A stretch of DNA of 64,000 nucleotides, from positions 15,049,372 through 15,113,371 of the forward strand of contig NC_037260.1 of NCBI RefSeq assembly GCF_000002425.4, written 5' to 3'. The notes beneath the pieces were generated by a model. The model did no database searches. It saw nothing but the letters and a program-made list of their open reading frames with translations, and was not told the DNA's origin. The stretch comes from Physcomitrium patens. Its lineage: Eukaryota; Streptophyta; Bryopsida; Funariales; Funariaceae. Position 1 is the first letter of the stretch, and every line of letters starts with the position of its first letter. This document shows, piece after piece, positions 12,665-25,393 of this stretch. A program made the position numbers and the translations under genes.

Positions 12665-13433
12665 TGTAGAATAGATAAATAAATTTTGTGGTAAGTTACT
12701 GGTTGGTTATTGACAACCTTCAGAATTAGACTTATGGTTAGGCAATTTAGTTAGTAACAGTAGGTTGTTAGTAGAACAAATGATTAAGAATCCAAAGGGT
12801 CATAACCTTTGGAATCTAGTAGTCGACAGTCCATCTTTTACTAGGATAAAGAGGTTGAGAAAAGGGAGATCGGAGCCAGACTGTGAGAGTCGTAAGTTGG
12901 GATAAGCTTGGTGCTACTTCTTTGTTTTCTTTGCTTTTATTATTTTCTTATGAAGAATTGTGATTGAAAAAAGTATTGTTGAAACTTTGATTAGAATATT
13001 ATAGAATGTAACTTATGACTGATGTTTTGGAAAAAATCTGTGATCTTGAGAATTTAGATTATCGAATTGTATTGTGTTAAGTGAAGATATTGAATTCTGT
13101 GTGATGAATTGAAAAATTGAATATAATAGATAAGTTGGAGATCAGTAATTGAATATATATAAACCGCAAAGAGAGTAAGTGGAAGATGAACTAATAAGAA
13201 TATGGAAGTATTATTGAATTGATATTCATAGAATGGATTATGTGTTGAATTGAAATGGAAGTAGTAAACCTTGGTGTTTTGTAGTTTGATAATTGATTTC
13301 AGATAGCTAAAGTACAGTCAATTGTGACACTAACAGACCCACTTCATACAACCAGTCTTTTCTCGTATTCAAACCCACTTCTATTAGTTCAATTGCTTTG
13401 GTATATTGAAGCTTGAACACAACGAGAACAACA
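12665..13433 (+). repeat. TAT-1 5' LTR
   Basis: It begins TGTAGAATAG and ends GAGAACAACA. It aligns end to end, at identical length, with 35649-36417. The tRNA-Asp-like primer site starts 4 nt after its end, which fixes the boundary. Confidence 0.9.
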
Positions 13434-13436
13434 TTA

Positions 13437-13448
13437 TGGCACCGTTGC
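13437..13448 (+). promoter_or_regulatory. TAT-1 primer binding site
   Basis: TGGCACCGTTGC differs by one base from the TGGCGCCGTTGC complement of the plant tRNA-Asp 3' end, the primer used by Tat/Athila elements. The position, 3 nt after the LTR, is as expected. Confidence 0.8.
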
Positions 13449-14063
13449 TAGAGAAATGATAAGAATATGAAATGTTAGAAATTAATTTTATGGAAGATGG
13501 AATTATATGTTGAACGAGAACATGAGAAGAACCAGTTTTAGGGTTACAAATATGTGAGTTATAATTCAAGGTAGTATAAATTTTGTAAAGAAGAATGAAA
13601 GATTATGAGTGATAATCATGAAGCGAAGGATTATCAAAGAATTAATCGATAAGCAAAAAAAAGACGGGAGTGATTACGCATAAGAAATCTCCTACGGGAA
13701 CAAAAAAAAAGAATTGTAGGTCCAATTAAAACCAAAGGAAGAAAAATTCAAATTCAAATAGCAAAGAGACCAATGATAACATCAATGGCCGCAGAAGTGC
13801 CAAAAGTACCAATTGCAGAACAAATGAGAGCAGTAGGAGACTGAACTACAAGTGTGGCACTATTACCTACTTTTAGTCATTGGCCGAGCACTAATCTCAA
13901 TTACTATATATCTCAATTCTTGATAGCTTGTATGGCTAATAATAGTAGAATTGAAGACAATTGATTGAGATGGTTGCCAACAACTTTAATAGATACAACT
14001 TTTGAATGGTATATTCGGCAACCAATGGATAGATTTACTAATTGGAAGGCCTTGAAGAATACT

Positions 14064-14615
14064 TGTCAAGAACAAAGACTCGATGAGGGAAAATATACAC
14101 AAAAAGGCTATCTCGATATAATAAATCAAAATATAAACAAGTATGTATATTAAAAAGAAACTGGAATGGCTATTGCCAAAAGACAAGAAACTAAAGACTC
14201 TTGAACCTAGACTAGGAGCAAGAAAGGAGTTGACAAGAGTGAAGAAGCCTTCACTCTTGTCTCTATGTATACTATCTAACTAGGGGCTACATAACGACGT
14301 TCTATAGGACCTCCAATATGTGTTGACTTTGTAGGACACATGCCTTGACTTACAAGGCAAGTTTTTCTATGTGTGGGCCACATAGTTAGCTTGATCTTCA
14401 AGCTAACAACATGTGTGGCACATGGGTAACTTGTTGACCACGTTTTTAATCCAAAAAATCAATTAAAGACATCTATGAAGTCAAAGCAGCATCTAGGAAG
14501 TTTCTAGGAAGCTTCTATATTAAATATTATAGAATTAATTTACTTTTATCTACTTTTACTTACTTCTACCGATTTCTATATGTAATTATTAGCTTACATG
14601 ATTATGGCTGTGACA
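14064..14615 (-). repeat. A1 3' LTR
   Basis: Read on the plus strand it runs TGTCAAGAAC to GCTGTGACA, with 5-bp terminal inverted repeats TGTCA/TGACA. A purine tract (a run of G's on the minus strand) lies right beside it at 14616-14630, as expected for the polypurine tract. Confidence 0.92.
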
Positions 14616-14656
14616 TTACCCCCCCTTCTAGAGACGAGTTCCACGAGGAGCGGTCA

Positions 14657-15007
14657 TCATATATTGAGGAAATCTATGATGCGACGAATTGTATTAGCCA
14701 CATACTCTGATCTCTGTTCTCTTTGAAGATGATTGATAGGGCCTCTCAACCATCGATAGTGTCCCATACCAGGGCGGAAAGACCACCCAGTTATTTGATC
14801 ATTGTTGAGGCCTTCGTAACTTTCTTCGAATAGAATATTTAGAACACCATCAGGAGTTGTTCTTACCTCTAGCAAAATCACCAAACATCGAGAGTCCCTT
14901 CCCAAATCGTGATACCAAACGCGTTGTATCTCACCATCTATTCGAGGAAGAACATGTCGTTCTTGAAGATCTTCATCTCGATTGCGTCGTCTTGAAGGTT
15001 GTGACAA
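14657..15007 (-). CDS. Extra 3' ORF of A1, unrecognised (116 aa)
   Basis: An open frame of 116 codons between the chromodomain and the 3' LTR of A1. I do not recognise the protein. The first 30 residues are rich in Arg (SQPSRRRNRDED), which would suit nucleic-acid binding or nuclear entry. The rest looks folded, with a conserved core GMGHYRWLRGPINHLQREQ followed by an aliphatic end (IIDFLNI). Related copies sit in the same place in B1, B2, A2, A3 and A4, so it belongs to these elements and is not a chance frame. It has no CCHC, membrane segment or chromodomain. It is part of a retroelement, not a host gene. Confidence 0.7.
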   Translation of the reverse strand: MSQPSRRRNRDEDLQERHVLPRIDGEIQRVWYHDLGRDSRCLVILLEVRTTPDGVLNILFEESYEGLNNDQITGWSFRPGMGHYRWLRGPINHLQREQRSEYVANTIRRIIDFLNI

Positions 15008-15179
15008 TCGTAATGTCTCATCCTACAAGTCAGCAAACGAAGGTTCTTGAGTTGAATCCGCTAGTTGTTGGCTCTCCATCTAATTAGCATCACAAATGCA
15101 AAGAAGTTACAAACAAGGATAGGAAATTGAATGTTATCTTGCCTCAATCTTGTCTCTTTTATAAGAGAGATTTTCATCT

Positions 15180-15330
15180 TGATTTTGATGGATGTCGTTG
15201 ATGAAAAACTTTGACTTTAGCTGATGCATTTGTTAGATTCCTGGATGGCTCCCATGTGCATTCACTAATATCATATCCGCGCCAATGAACAAGATATTCC
15301 AGCTTATTTCGGCGCCGCCTTGAGTCTAAT
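15180..15330 (-). mobile_element. A1 chromodomain
   Basis: The end of the A1 pol region carries EFEVEEILDSRRRRNKLEYL followed by VHWRGYDISECTWEP. This is a clear chromodomain with the aromatic residues that normally grip methylated histone H3. It identifies the element as a chromovirus and predicts preferred insertion into heterochromatin, which suits the nesting seen here. Confidence 0.9.
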
Positions 15331-18300
15331 ATCTCTTCCACCTCAAATTCTTCATTATTATCTACTTCTATAGGAGGCGGTGGCATTTATCTTCTTCCTT
15401 GTATATCCACTGTCTTATATGGTTCAAGAAGAGACACGTTGAATACAGGATGGATCTTCATTGACTCCGGTAGATGTAACCAATATGCAACTGGGTTGAT
15501 CTGTTCAGAAACAAAAAAGGGACCAAGCCTACGATAGTCCAACTTATCACAAGGTCGAGTAGTCTTGATATTCTCATGAAGTAGCCATACCTTATCACCC
15601 ACGTTGATTTGTGGTTGCTCCTTATGATATAGATCTGCGTTTATCTTTTGTCGTTCTTGAGCTTCCTTCAATTGCGTCTTCATTATTGTATGTAACTCTG
15701 ACAACCGATTTGCCATATCTTCTGCTGCAGGATTATCAACTTTTGAAAAATCAAAAATATCAAGTCGTAGATGATAGCCATAATTGGCAAAGAAAGGTGT
15801 TTGTTGCGTGGAAGAATGTACCGTATTATTATAAGCAAACTCTGCCAATGGCAGAAGGGTTGTCCAATCATCTTGTTGGTAGTTGATAGTACACCTTAAA
15901 TATTGCTCCAAGACTAGGTTTACGTGCTTTGTTTGTCCATCAGTTTGAGGATGGAAAGCCGAAGATAGCTTTATGTCCACTTTTAAAATCTTGAAAAGGG
16001 TCCTCCAAAATCTTGACACAAATTGAGTTCCCCTATCCGATATGATATCTTTAGGTAATCCATGATAGCGATAGATATTATCAATGAAAAGCTTAGCTGT
16101 TTCTTCACTTGTGATAGATTTTGTACATGGCACAAAATGTGCCATCTTGGTGAAACGATCTACTATCACAAATATAGAATCATAAGATCTTGAGCTTGGA
16201 AGATCTATGATGAAATCCATAGAAACAGAAGACCATGGTTATTCTGGTATAGGTAATGGCTGAAGAAGTCTGTAAGGTCGATGACGAGGAATTTTTGATC
16301 TTGAACAAATATCACATGATTGTACAAAGTCTTTGACTGACTTCCACATTTGTGGCCACCAAAAATCTCTTGATATGAGTTCCAAAGTCTTATTATATCC
16401 AAAGTGCCCTGCTGCTAGAAAGTCATGACGTGCTTAAAGAACACGTAAACGTGCTTCTCCTTCTGGAACATATAGGCGTCCTTCAAAATATAATAGATTA
16501 TTCTTGAACTCGAACTTAGAAGGATCATGAGACTTGGAAGAATTATTCTCAATATCATAAACAAGCAGGTCTGAGGACATACTGGACTGGATTTGCTTGA
16601 GAAAAGTTGAATCAATAGTCAATGTTGATTTCATTGCTCGGAGATGAAATTGCTCCGGTTTCAAGAGGACCGTTCTTTGTTGCTCAAAAGCTGCATTTCC
16701 TTCTTTTGGTGCAAAATAAGAACGTGTAGATAGGGCATCAGATAAACCTTGTTATTTTCTTGGCCGATAAGTGATAATGAACTCGAATCTTGACAAAGAC
16801 ATACTCCAACAAGCTTGACGACGATTCAACACGCGTGCTGACATGAAATACTCGAGGTTCTTGTGATCTGTATACATAGTGACTGGACTAGAAGCGCCTT
16901 CTAGATAATGACGCCATTCTTGAAAGGAATCCACGATCGCAAGAAGTTCTTTATCGTGGATCTCATAATTGATCTCGGCTGCTGAGAATTTTCTTGAATG
17001 AAAAGCTATCGGATGAAGTTTGTCATCTATTCCCATTTGTGATAAAACTGCACCCAAGGCAAAATCTGATGCATCTGTTTCCATAAAAAATGCCTTGGAA
17101 AAGTCAACACGATATAAGACTGGTGCAGAGACAAACGATGTCTTCAAGGCTTCAAACGTTGCTTCCGCTTCTTGATTCCATTGGAATTTATCTTTACTAA
17201 TCAAGCGCGTAAGTGGAGCTGTAACTCGTGAGAAATCTTTGATGAAGATCCGATAGTAATTGGCAAATCCCAAGAAACATTGGACATCTCTTACTGTCCT
17301 TGGAATCTTCCAATCCATGATTGTTTGGACTTTCTTAGAATCCATCATGAGACCATCATTTGAAATGATGTATCCTAAAAAGTCAACTTGAGTAGTGTGA
17401 AATACACACTTTTCCATCTTGGCATACAATCCTGCATCTCTAAGTTTTTGTAATACTTGACGAACATGTATTTCATATTCTTTGACGTTCTTAGAATATA
17501 TCAGGATATCGTCTAGATAGCAGACGATAAAATTGTCTAAGAATTCACGAAATACATCATTCATGAGATGTTGAAAAGTAACTGGTGCATTCGTGAGTCC
17601 AAAGGACATGACATTATATTTGAAATGTCCATATCTGGTTCGAAACACAGTCTTCCATTCATCTCCTTCTTTTATCCGTACTAGATTATATGCTCCTCTT
17701 AGATCTATTTTTGTATAGATCTTAGCTTGATTCAACTGGTCAAGGAGTCCTGATATCAAAGGTAATGGATACCTATTCTTGATTGTGATCTTGTTGAGTC
17801 CTCGATAATCAACACACATTCGTAAAGATCCATCTTTTTTCTTTACGAATAGAATTGGAGCTCCTGCTGGAGATTTTGAATGGCGTATGAAATTCTTTGC
17901 TAAATTCTTGTCAATATATGTCTTGAGTTCAGCCATCTCATCTTGCGATAAACTGTAAATTGGTCCAAATGGTGGCTGAGTTCCTTCCTTGAGGTCGATT
18001 GAACAATCATATGGGCGATGTTCAGGAAGAATATCTGCATTCTTTTTCTCAAAAACGTCTTGATACTCCTGATATTGACTTGGAATGCTACTTGAAGTCT
18101 TTACGTTTTCAGAAATAGGTGTAGCATAAATAGCAAAAGTTGATCCTTCTTTTGTTGTGTGTATAAATACTTTTGCACCTATCCGTACGGGTTTTACTAT
18201 ACTAGACTTATAATTTTTTATTTGGTTGGTAGAACTATTAATAACACTTTGGAAAAAATTAAGTTTACGTGAATTCCAATCTATTCGAGGGTTATATTTT

Positions 18301-19764
18301 TCTAGCCAGGATAAACCTAAAATAACTGGATTGGACGGGGATTTAATTATGTTAAAAGCTATGTAGCTATCATGACCGTCTATTGTTACTTTTATAGGAT
18401 GAGTTTCATGAGTGACATCTCCAGAAGACAAGGGACGACCATCTATGACTTCTACATGTACTGGTTTAGGTTTCTGTACAAAGGGTATTTTACGACTTTT
18501 AAAAATTGTTCATCTAAAAAACATGCTGAGGCTCCCGAATCTAATAAAGCAGAGGCTTTGTAATTCTTAGGTCCTAAATATAAGTCTATTATAAAACAAG
18601 GAGAGGGTTCTGAGGAGAGGATAGGACCTTCATTAGGAATTGTACAAGGTTCCAGCTGCACGGTCCCTATTGTAGCTGGACGAATCTGTTTTCCGACATG
18701 TTGTCTTCTTTGACCGCCGTACCCCTCATTTTATAGTTACATCGTTTCTTTGGACAATATTGAGCAGTGTGCTTAGGTTCTCCGCAATATAAACATAATC
18801 CTTCTTGACGACGACGAATCTTTTCTTGCTCAGTTAGGGGTTTAAAACATACCGCGTCAATTTGCATGTCTTCTACTTTTGAATGTACGTTTGGTAAAGA
18901 TGTTGATGTTATCATTGAGTAATAACGTTGAGGTTCCCGTGAATGATTTTCGGATCAAAATTCGAAAAGTCGATTATCACATTTTACCGCAAAATCGATT
19001 GCTTGACTCAAAGTTTGAGGATCAAGTAAGTTGAGCATCAATTTCTTTACTTCATATTGCAATCCATAAAGAAATTAACTGATGAGTGCAGCATCATCCC
19101 ACTTGATGTCAATTGCAAGTTGTCGAAATTGTGAAGCATACACTGTTACTGAGCGATTTCCTTGTCGCAGAATTCGAATCTTATTTGTTGCAACATGAGT
19201 TGCATCGTGTTCACCATACATAGATCGAAACTCTGCCAAAAAAGCTTTCAAATTGTCTAATATTGGATTTCGTTATTCAAGAAAAGACGAAAACCACGAT
19301 AATGCAGAACCAGAAAGTAGAGTGCCAATAAACCTGACTTGTGATCCTGGAGTCGGATAGCTTTGCGGTTGAAGTTCAATTGTCAATTGTACTTGATTGA
19401 TGAATCCTCGAAACTTTGATCTCGTACCATCAAATTTCTCGGATAAGGCAATTCTTGGTTCTCTAGTGCTTACAGGGTGTTGTACAATTGGAGAAGGAAC
19501 GTGATTTGTTGTAGATGTTGAAGCAGCTCCGATCATCTCTATATCCCCACTTTCTGCTATTCTTGTTCTTTTCTGTGTTGGTGAATTGAGTTGATGCATC
19601 GCAAGCATTAACTCCCTCATTTGCTCTTGCATTTGTGCCATTGCACTCTTCATTTCAACAAGCTCTGCCATAATGACACTAAGAAGAAAAATTTGTTTGA
19701 TATTGCTCAAGACAAAAGAAAAGAAAGACTTGATAACAAAGAAGATACTAAGAACAATATCAGT

Positions 19765-19793
19765 TTAGAAGTGGGTATTCCGCAAACTTCTAA
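19765..19793 (-). promoter_or_regulatory. Leader hairpin of A1
   Basis: TTAGAAGT pairs perfectly over 8 bp with ACTTCTAA around a 13-nt loop. On the transcript strand the loop centre reads TTGCGGAATACCC. It lies in the A1 leader between the LTR and gag, and has counterparts with different stem bases in A2, B1 and B2. Confidence 0.6.
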
Positions 19794-19882
19794 TATGCAT
19801 ATGTCTTGTCAAGAGAAAGGGATAATCCACTCTTACTCAAGAAAAACAAAGCTTTGATATTGTAAGTGTACTCTTGTCAATC

Positions 19883-20434
19883 TGTTAAGGACAAAGACTC
19901 GATGAGGGAAAATATATACAAAAAGGCTATCTCGATATAATAAATCAAAATATAAACAAGTATGTATATTAAAAAAAAACTGGAATGGCTATTGCCACAA
20001 GACAAGAAACTAAAGACTCTTGAATCTGGACTAGGAGCAAGAAAGGAGTTGACAAGAGTGAAGAAGCCTTCACTCTTGTCTCTATGTATACTATTTAACT
20101 AGGGGCTACATGGCGACGTTCTATAGGACCTCCAATATGTGTTGACTTTGTAGGACACATGCCTTGACTTACAAGGCAAGTTTTTCTATGTGTGGGCCAC
20201 ATAGTTAGCTTGATCTTCAAGCTAACAACATGTGTGGCACATGGGCAACTTGTTGACCACGTTTTTAATCCAAAAAATCAATTAAAGACATCTATGAAGT
20301 CAAAGCAGCATCTAGGAAGTTTCTAGGAAGCTTCTATATTAAATATTATAGAATTAATTTACTTTTATCTACTTTTACTTACTTCTACCTATTTCTATAT
20401 GTAATTATTAGCTTACATGATTATGGCCGTGACA
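19883..20434 (-). repeat. A1 5' LTR
   Basis: 552 bp, the same length as 14064-14615, ending GCCGTGACA. On the transcript strand the leader begins at 19882. A primer-site-like TATCAAAGC follows 23 nt later (19851-19859), further from the LTR than usual. Confidence 0.92.
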
Positions 20435-21074
20435 ATACCTTTTTAACCCATTTTAGACCAATTGGATTTGAAGATCGGCTTCGAGAAAGTTTTATGAATA
20501 GAAAGATATTTGCAAGGGAATCAGTAGAGTCCTATTATGGCCAGGTCATGGATATACTTTATAAATGGTCAAATAATTAAATACTAGAGGTATTTATATT
20601 GTCGATATTAATCAATGGTTTGTATCTATCAGAATTGAAAATATTTGTAAAAGAGGCTCGACCAGCTACGGTAGAGGCATCGTTGATATGAGTAAAGGTG
20701 TGGAAAGAATGTCATTATGACCAATTATTAATAGTAGAGGCCATGATGATTTCAAGTTCAAGAACCCAACAAATACAACTGGAAAATGTGTTGATGGATA
20801 ATTATCCACAAATGGCTGACTCTAATGTGAAGAATGTTATGTTGCAAAAATCAATTAATGCTACACCAGTCTAAGCAATAGCATCAATAACAATGACACC
20901 TTATTTTACATCATCAACCTATCAACAACCGGAATTGTTCACAAATGCGATTGTTAAAGATCCAAATGAAACCTTGTTATTAAATCTAACAAAGAAGATG
21001 GAAGAATTGGCCGTGAATTTGGCTAAAGATAAGGAGAAATGACATAAGCCTTCTAATATGAGACCTAATGTATG

Positions 21075-21190
21075 GTGTAATAATTATAATGAACAAGTTC
21101 ATTTTGATACGGAATGCCCATCACCCAAACAAACGAGTGTTCAATGTACATTTTGTGGACGAAAGCACCCTATCCAAAACTGCTGGTATT
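21075..21190 (+). mobile_element. TAT-1 gag zinc knuckles
   Basis: Two adjacent CCHC-type motifs are visible in the TAT-1 gag. The second reads CTFCGRKHPIQNC, matching C-x2-C-x4-H-x4-C; the first has the same spacing (VWCNNYNEQVHFDTEC). Such knuckles bind the element's RNA in the nucleocapsid. Confidence 0.75.
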
Positions 21191-24100
21191 TACAAAGGCA
21201 ACAACAATTCAGTAATCAGACCATGATTCCTTCGACTCAATAGGAAGTCTATTAAGTTCAAATAGAAAATACGTATGGATAGAATGGAAATTGATCTAAT
21301 CAACAAAATTGAATATTCAATAACTTTCAAAGTTCTAATTTTAATCAGAGGTCTGCATCAAACTCCCAGAACTATAAGAAGGAGCAGTAGAGGTATCAAC
21401 AATATGCTCCACCAATATCATTGATTTAAGTACCCTCTATACCAACAAGACAACCAGGATCATTTTCTAACCCTACATGAAATAAGCCTAGTAGGTATAT
21501 ACTGATAGAGACATTCAATACGCCAGATAGAGGTGCAAGAAGACCATTTCATTATTTTCATTGCAAATAGATTGATAATTAAACTAGTCAATGTCTCAAT
21601 CCCAAAGCCAATGACGATTGTGTACCAATGTGTAAAAATTGCAAGTAGTCGGGATATACTTATCAGCAATATAATACTCAGTTCAATTCAATAATTGAGA
21701 TCAGCAGATCCAAAGCCAAGGAAAAATGGAGGAGATAAATGAAGGTCCTCAAGATTCACCAGTTCATCGAGTAGAAGTAGTCCAAGCTATTCTTACAAGA
21801 AGTCAACTAAAGGAGAAAGGATCAATTCAATATTTGGGTGATCTTAAAGTGAAGGGCCAATTGGACCCAATTATGGGGCCATTCAATCCAGGTCTTGACA
21901 TGGGCCTCTTACTCAGTATAAGACTTGAATCGCTTGTGCATTCTAATGAGGTACCGATTACAGAGGCTTTTGTTCCATTTTAAGCTATTCCATTCTCTAC
22001 ATAGTTTTGAGAAACATCCTTTCGATTAAAAGATCCTCTCAGAGGCGTGAATTCCAAGGAACCAATATCAGTCCAATTGGGAGAATAATCTTATATGTTG
22101 AAAGAACCGATTTTACAGGCTCCGTCAAATTTAGTTCTAGTAGCTTTATCAATTTTTAATATAGAAAAAATCAATTTACTTGCATCGGTGTCTAAAACTG
22201 GAAAGAAGAAATGGATATTGAAAATTACTACTAATATAGAATCATATGATATTCTAAAAGATTTAAGTACCATACAATCTACGATCTCTATAAAGCAACT
22301 ATTGGCAATAGCACTTAAGTATTGTACTATCTTGAAATTCTTCATTAATTCGTCGCAGATCTCAAAATAAAGAAATCCGAGAAGTAAGTTTGAATCCTGA
22401 TCTAGGTGTACTAATGATTGATGTCTCAATTGATGGAATATTACTATTGGAAGTACAAATAGACGAAAAATCTAGTGTAAATCTTATGAATGCTGCTACA
22501 ATGGAGGAATTGGATTTGAATCACTTATTGCCTACTACCATAGTTTTGAGAATGGTTGATTCCAGTCAAATTAAACCTATGGATATTTTACAAAGTATTG
22601 ATACAGTAATTGCAAGGATTATCTATAAAATTAATTATATTGTTTTTTGATTACGAAGCTCTATATTGTCATATCCAATTTTATTGGGGTGACCGTGGTT
22701 GTATCAAGTTAAAGCTCGAAATGACTGGAGCCAAGGTACATTGAGAATTGAGAAAGGTAATGATAAAATTGTGCTGTAAATGTATCATGTCCAATATCAT
22801 GGAGAAACTCAATTTGCCAATTCAGAATTCACGTTGGATTGTGAAGATGAGTCTACAAAAGAAGAAATTGGTACACTTGTCCTAATTTATTTTAATACAA
22901 GGTAAGTTGTCGAGCACACTAGAATGAACTACCAATGTAGGCGACCAAGAGAGTACTTAGTTCCTTTAGATGTTATTGATGATTTTGATCATATGATTGC
23001 ATATTGGATGAATAGAAAGGATGTTAATTACGTTAGTGCTATGGAACTGGAGTTGGAAAGTTCTAATTTGTCAGATTTTATGAAAGATTTTGGAATTAAG
23101 TAGAATATTATTCCAGAGACTCCTGAAATTCCACGATGTCAACCAATTAATTTAAGTACAGGGAAGGCTCTCCAAATCATTTAGATTTATGACGGTATAA
23201 AAGGCAAGGAGAAAGAAATTTGAGTAGATTACTTTTTAATGCATAAAACTACTTTCACATAGTTGTATGCAGATTTGAAAGGAATTCCAACTAAAGTTTG
23301 TGAGTATCGAATTATATTGGAAGAGAACACTACACCAGTATGCCAAAGACAACATCGATTTAATCCAAAATACTCACTTATCATAAAAGAAGAACTAGAT
23401 AAACTCTTAGAGGTTGGATTTATCTATCCAGTTTCTTTCAGTGAATGGATTTGATCAATTGTAATGGTACCGAAAAAAAATAGAAAAGTTTGCATCTATC
23501 AATATTTTTGCAAATTAATTGCAGCTACGAAGAAGGATTATTTTCTTTTATCATTCACAGATAGTATATTGGATGCTATTGTTGGACATGAATGTTATTC
23601 ATTTCTTGATAGATTCTCTGATTATAATTAAGTTAAAATTGTAAAAAAAGACAAGTTAAAAAACTACTTTTAATACGGATTGGGGGACCTTTACCTATAA
23701 GGTTATGCCATTTGGGCTTTGTAATGCAACAGCTACATTTCAAAGGATAATGACGTAAGTATTTCAAGATTATCTACGAATTTCAATAGAAATATTTCTA
23801 GATGATTTCTGTACATTTAATACGAGAGCCAGGTATTTTGAATGTCTCGGTCAATGTTTGAATCAATGTGCCAAATATGAAATTTCTTAGAATTCAAAAA
23901 AGTATCAATTTGATGTATCTTCTAGTAAACTATTAGGTCATAGTTTCGATGGCAGGCATTGCTACAGATCCAGATAAAATAAAGATTATAGTAGAATTAA
24001 AGCAACCAGACACTGTTACGAGTATTCGAGCACTTATCGGCCATATCAGTTATTATCAATAATTTATCTATCTATTCGCAATTATATGCCTTCCCTTGAC

Positions 24101-24323
24101 AAATCTCTTGAAGAAACCACCAATCGATGGGACTAGTCCATTTTGGAAAAAAGAATGTATAATTGTATTCAAAATATTGAAACAGAAATTGGTTTCAGCA
24201 CCAATATTGGTGGCACCTTGTTGAACAAAACCATTCTAACTATATGTAGATGCATCTAATGTCGCGATTGATTTTCTGCTAAGCCAGAAAGATGACCGGA
24301 GTTTTGATCACCCTATTTATTAT

Positions 24324-24751
24324 TATTAGAGACATAGTCCTTAGAACCTTCTAGAGACAAGTTTCTAGAACCTTCTAGAAGCAAGTCTCTGGAACCTTCT
24401 AGAAGCTTCCTAGTTGATAGAAATTGCTTGAGAAGCTTCCTAGTTAGTAGAAGATGTTAGAGATATAGTCCTTAGAACCTTCTAGAGATAAGTTTCTAGA
24501 ACCTTCTAGAAGCAAGTCTCTCGAACCTTCTAGAAGCTTCCTAGTTGGTAGAAGTTGCTTGAGAAGCTTCCTAAATAGGAATATATATTGGAATCGAGGC
24601 TGAAGAGATCTTCAATCTCGACAACACATCTCTTGGAGCTCTAGCTCACCTCTCTGGTGTTGTTCTTGTATTCATCTGATTAATCTAGTTCTTGTCAATT
24701 CTTCTTGAACTTCTTGTTAGATCTCAAGTCTGTATTTCTGTGTCCATGATA
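24324..24751 (+). repeat. B2 5' LTR with tandem U3 duplication
   Basis: 428 bp. A 131-bp unit is present twice (starting 24324 and 24455). Each unit starts with the LTR's own TGTTAG-like terminus and carries heat-shock elements. A TATA-like TATATATTGG follows the second unit. The end reads CCATGATA, a decayed TGACA. Confidence 0.88.
24363..24380 (+). promoter_or_regulatory. Heat-shock element, B2 5' LTR unit 1
   Basis: TTCTAGAACCTTCTAGAA is four perfect alternating TTC/GAA units at 5-bp spacing, the consensus bound by HSF trimers. Similar perfect sites lie in unit 2 at 24494-24511 and 24523-24540. They sit upstream of the LTR TATA box. Confidence 0.65.
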
Positions 24752-24956
24752 TTTTGTCGAGACTTCACTCACCTCAAATATCAGAGCTAGTTTCTTCCTC
24801 ATTAGAGTGTAGATTATCCCTTTGCTTGGAAGTGTACTAGCATTTTAGAGGTTGCAGATTATCCTCTTCTAAACTGATACTTTTTTTGTTACAATATTGG
24901 AGTCTTATTCTTCTTGGAGAGAGTGGACTACCCTTTTCTTGAAGCTCTTAAGGCAT

Positions 24957-24986
24957 TTTAGAGGTTGCGGAGTACCCTCCTCTAAA
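24957..24986 (+). promoter_or_regulatory. Leader hairpin of B2
   Basis: TTTAGAGG pairs over 8 bp with CCTCTAAA around the 14-nt loop TTGCGGAGTACCCT. A second, weaker copy lies at about 24844-24874, with one G-U pair. This is the same stem-loop type as in B1, A1, A2 and A3. Confidence 0.6.
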
Positions 24987-25393
24987 CCAATATTATCTTC
25001 TTGTACAGTCATTTCTGTCCTTCTCTTAGAATAGCCGGAGGCCAAGACATTAGTATCACAGAAAGTTCGGAATTTAAGTTGGATGCTATCATGAATGCCC
25101 TCACTATGTTATCGTAAAGAACTCAAGAGATTGAAGGAATTATGGCAAGGCTTTATAATGATGGAGGATCTGGGATGGCACAATCTAGGTTGCACCAGCC
25201 TCAAACTTCTGCACTTGGAGAAGCAACTTTGCCTCAGGTTCGACAAGCACCGCTGGTTCTACAACATAAGGAGCCTCGAGTTAGCCTTTCGGACAAGTTC
25301 GATGGTACGCATTCTAAGTTTTGAGGATTCATCAACCAAATCAGGTTGATAATAGTTTTACAGCCCGAACGCTATCCAATGGAGGAGTCACGT

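Larger units (their letters stand above)
14064..20434 (-). mobile_element. A1: youngest chromovirus, full-length layout
   Basis: A minus-strand Ty3/gypsy chromovirus with 552-bp LTRs at both ends. Parts, in coding order: gag about 18900-19690, CCHC knuckle (CLYCGEPKHTAQYC) about 18745-18800, protease with LLDSGAS about 18540-18600, RT with YLDDIL about 17300-17950, RNase H about 16750-17120, integrase zinc region about 16300-16450 and core about 15850-16230, chromodomain about 15180-15330, extra 3' ORF 14657-15007. Flanks ATACT (14059-14063) and ATACC (20435-20439) mark a target duplication inside TAT-1 gag. The layout is complete but the coding region is broken several times. LTRs differ by about 13 in 552 (2.4%), the least in the window. 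Confidence 0.92.
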
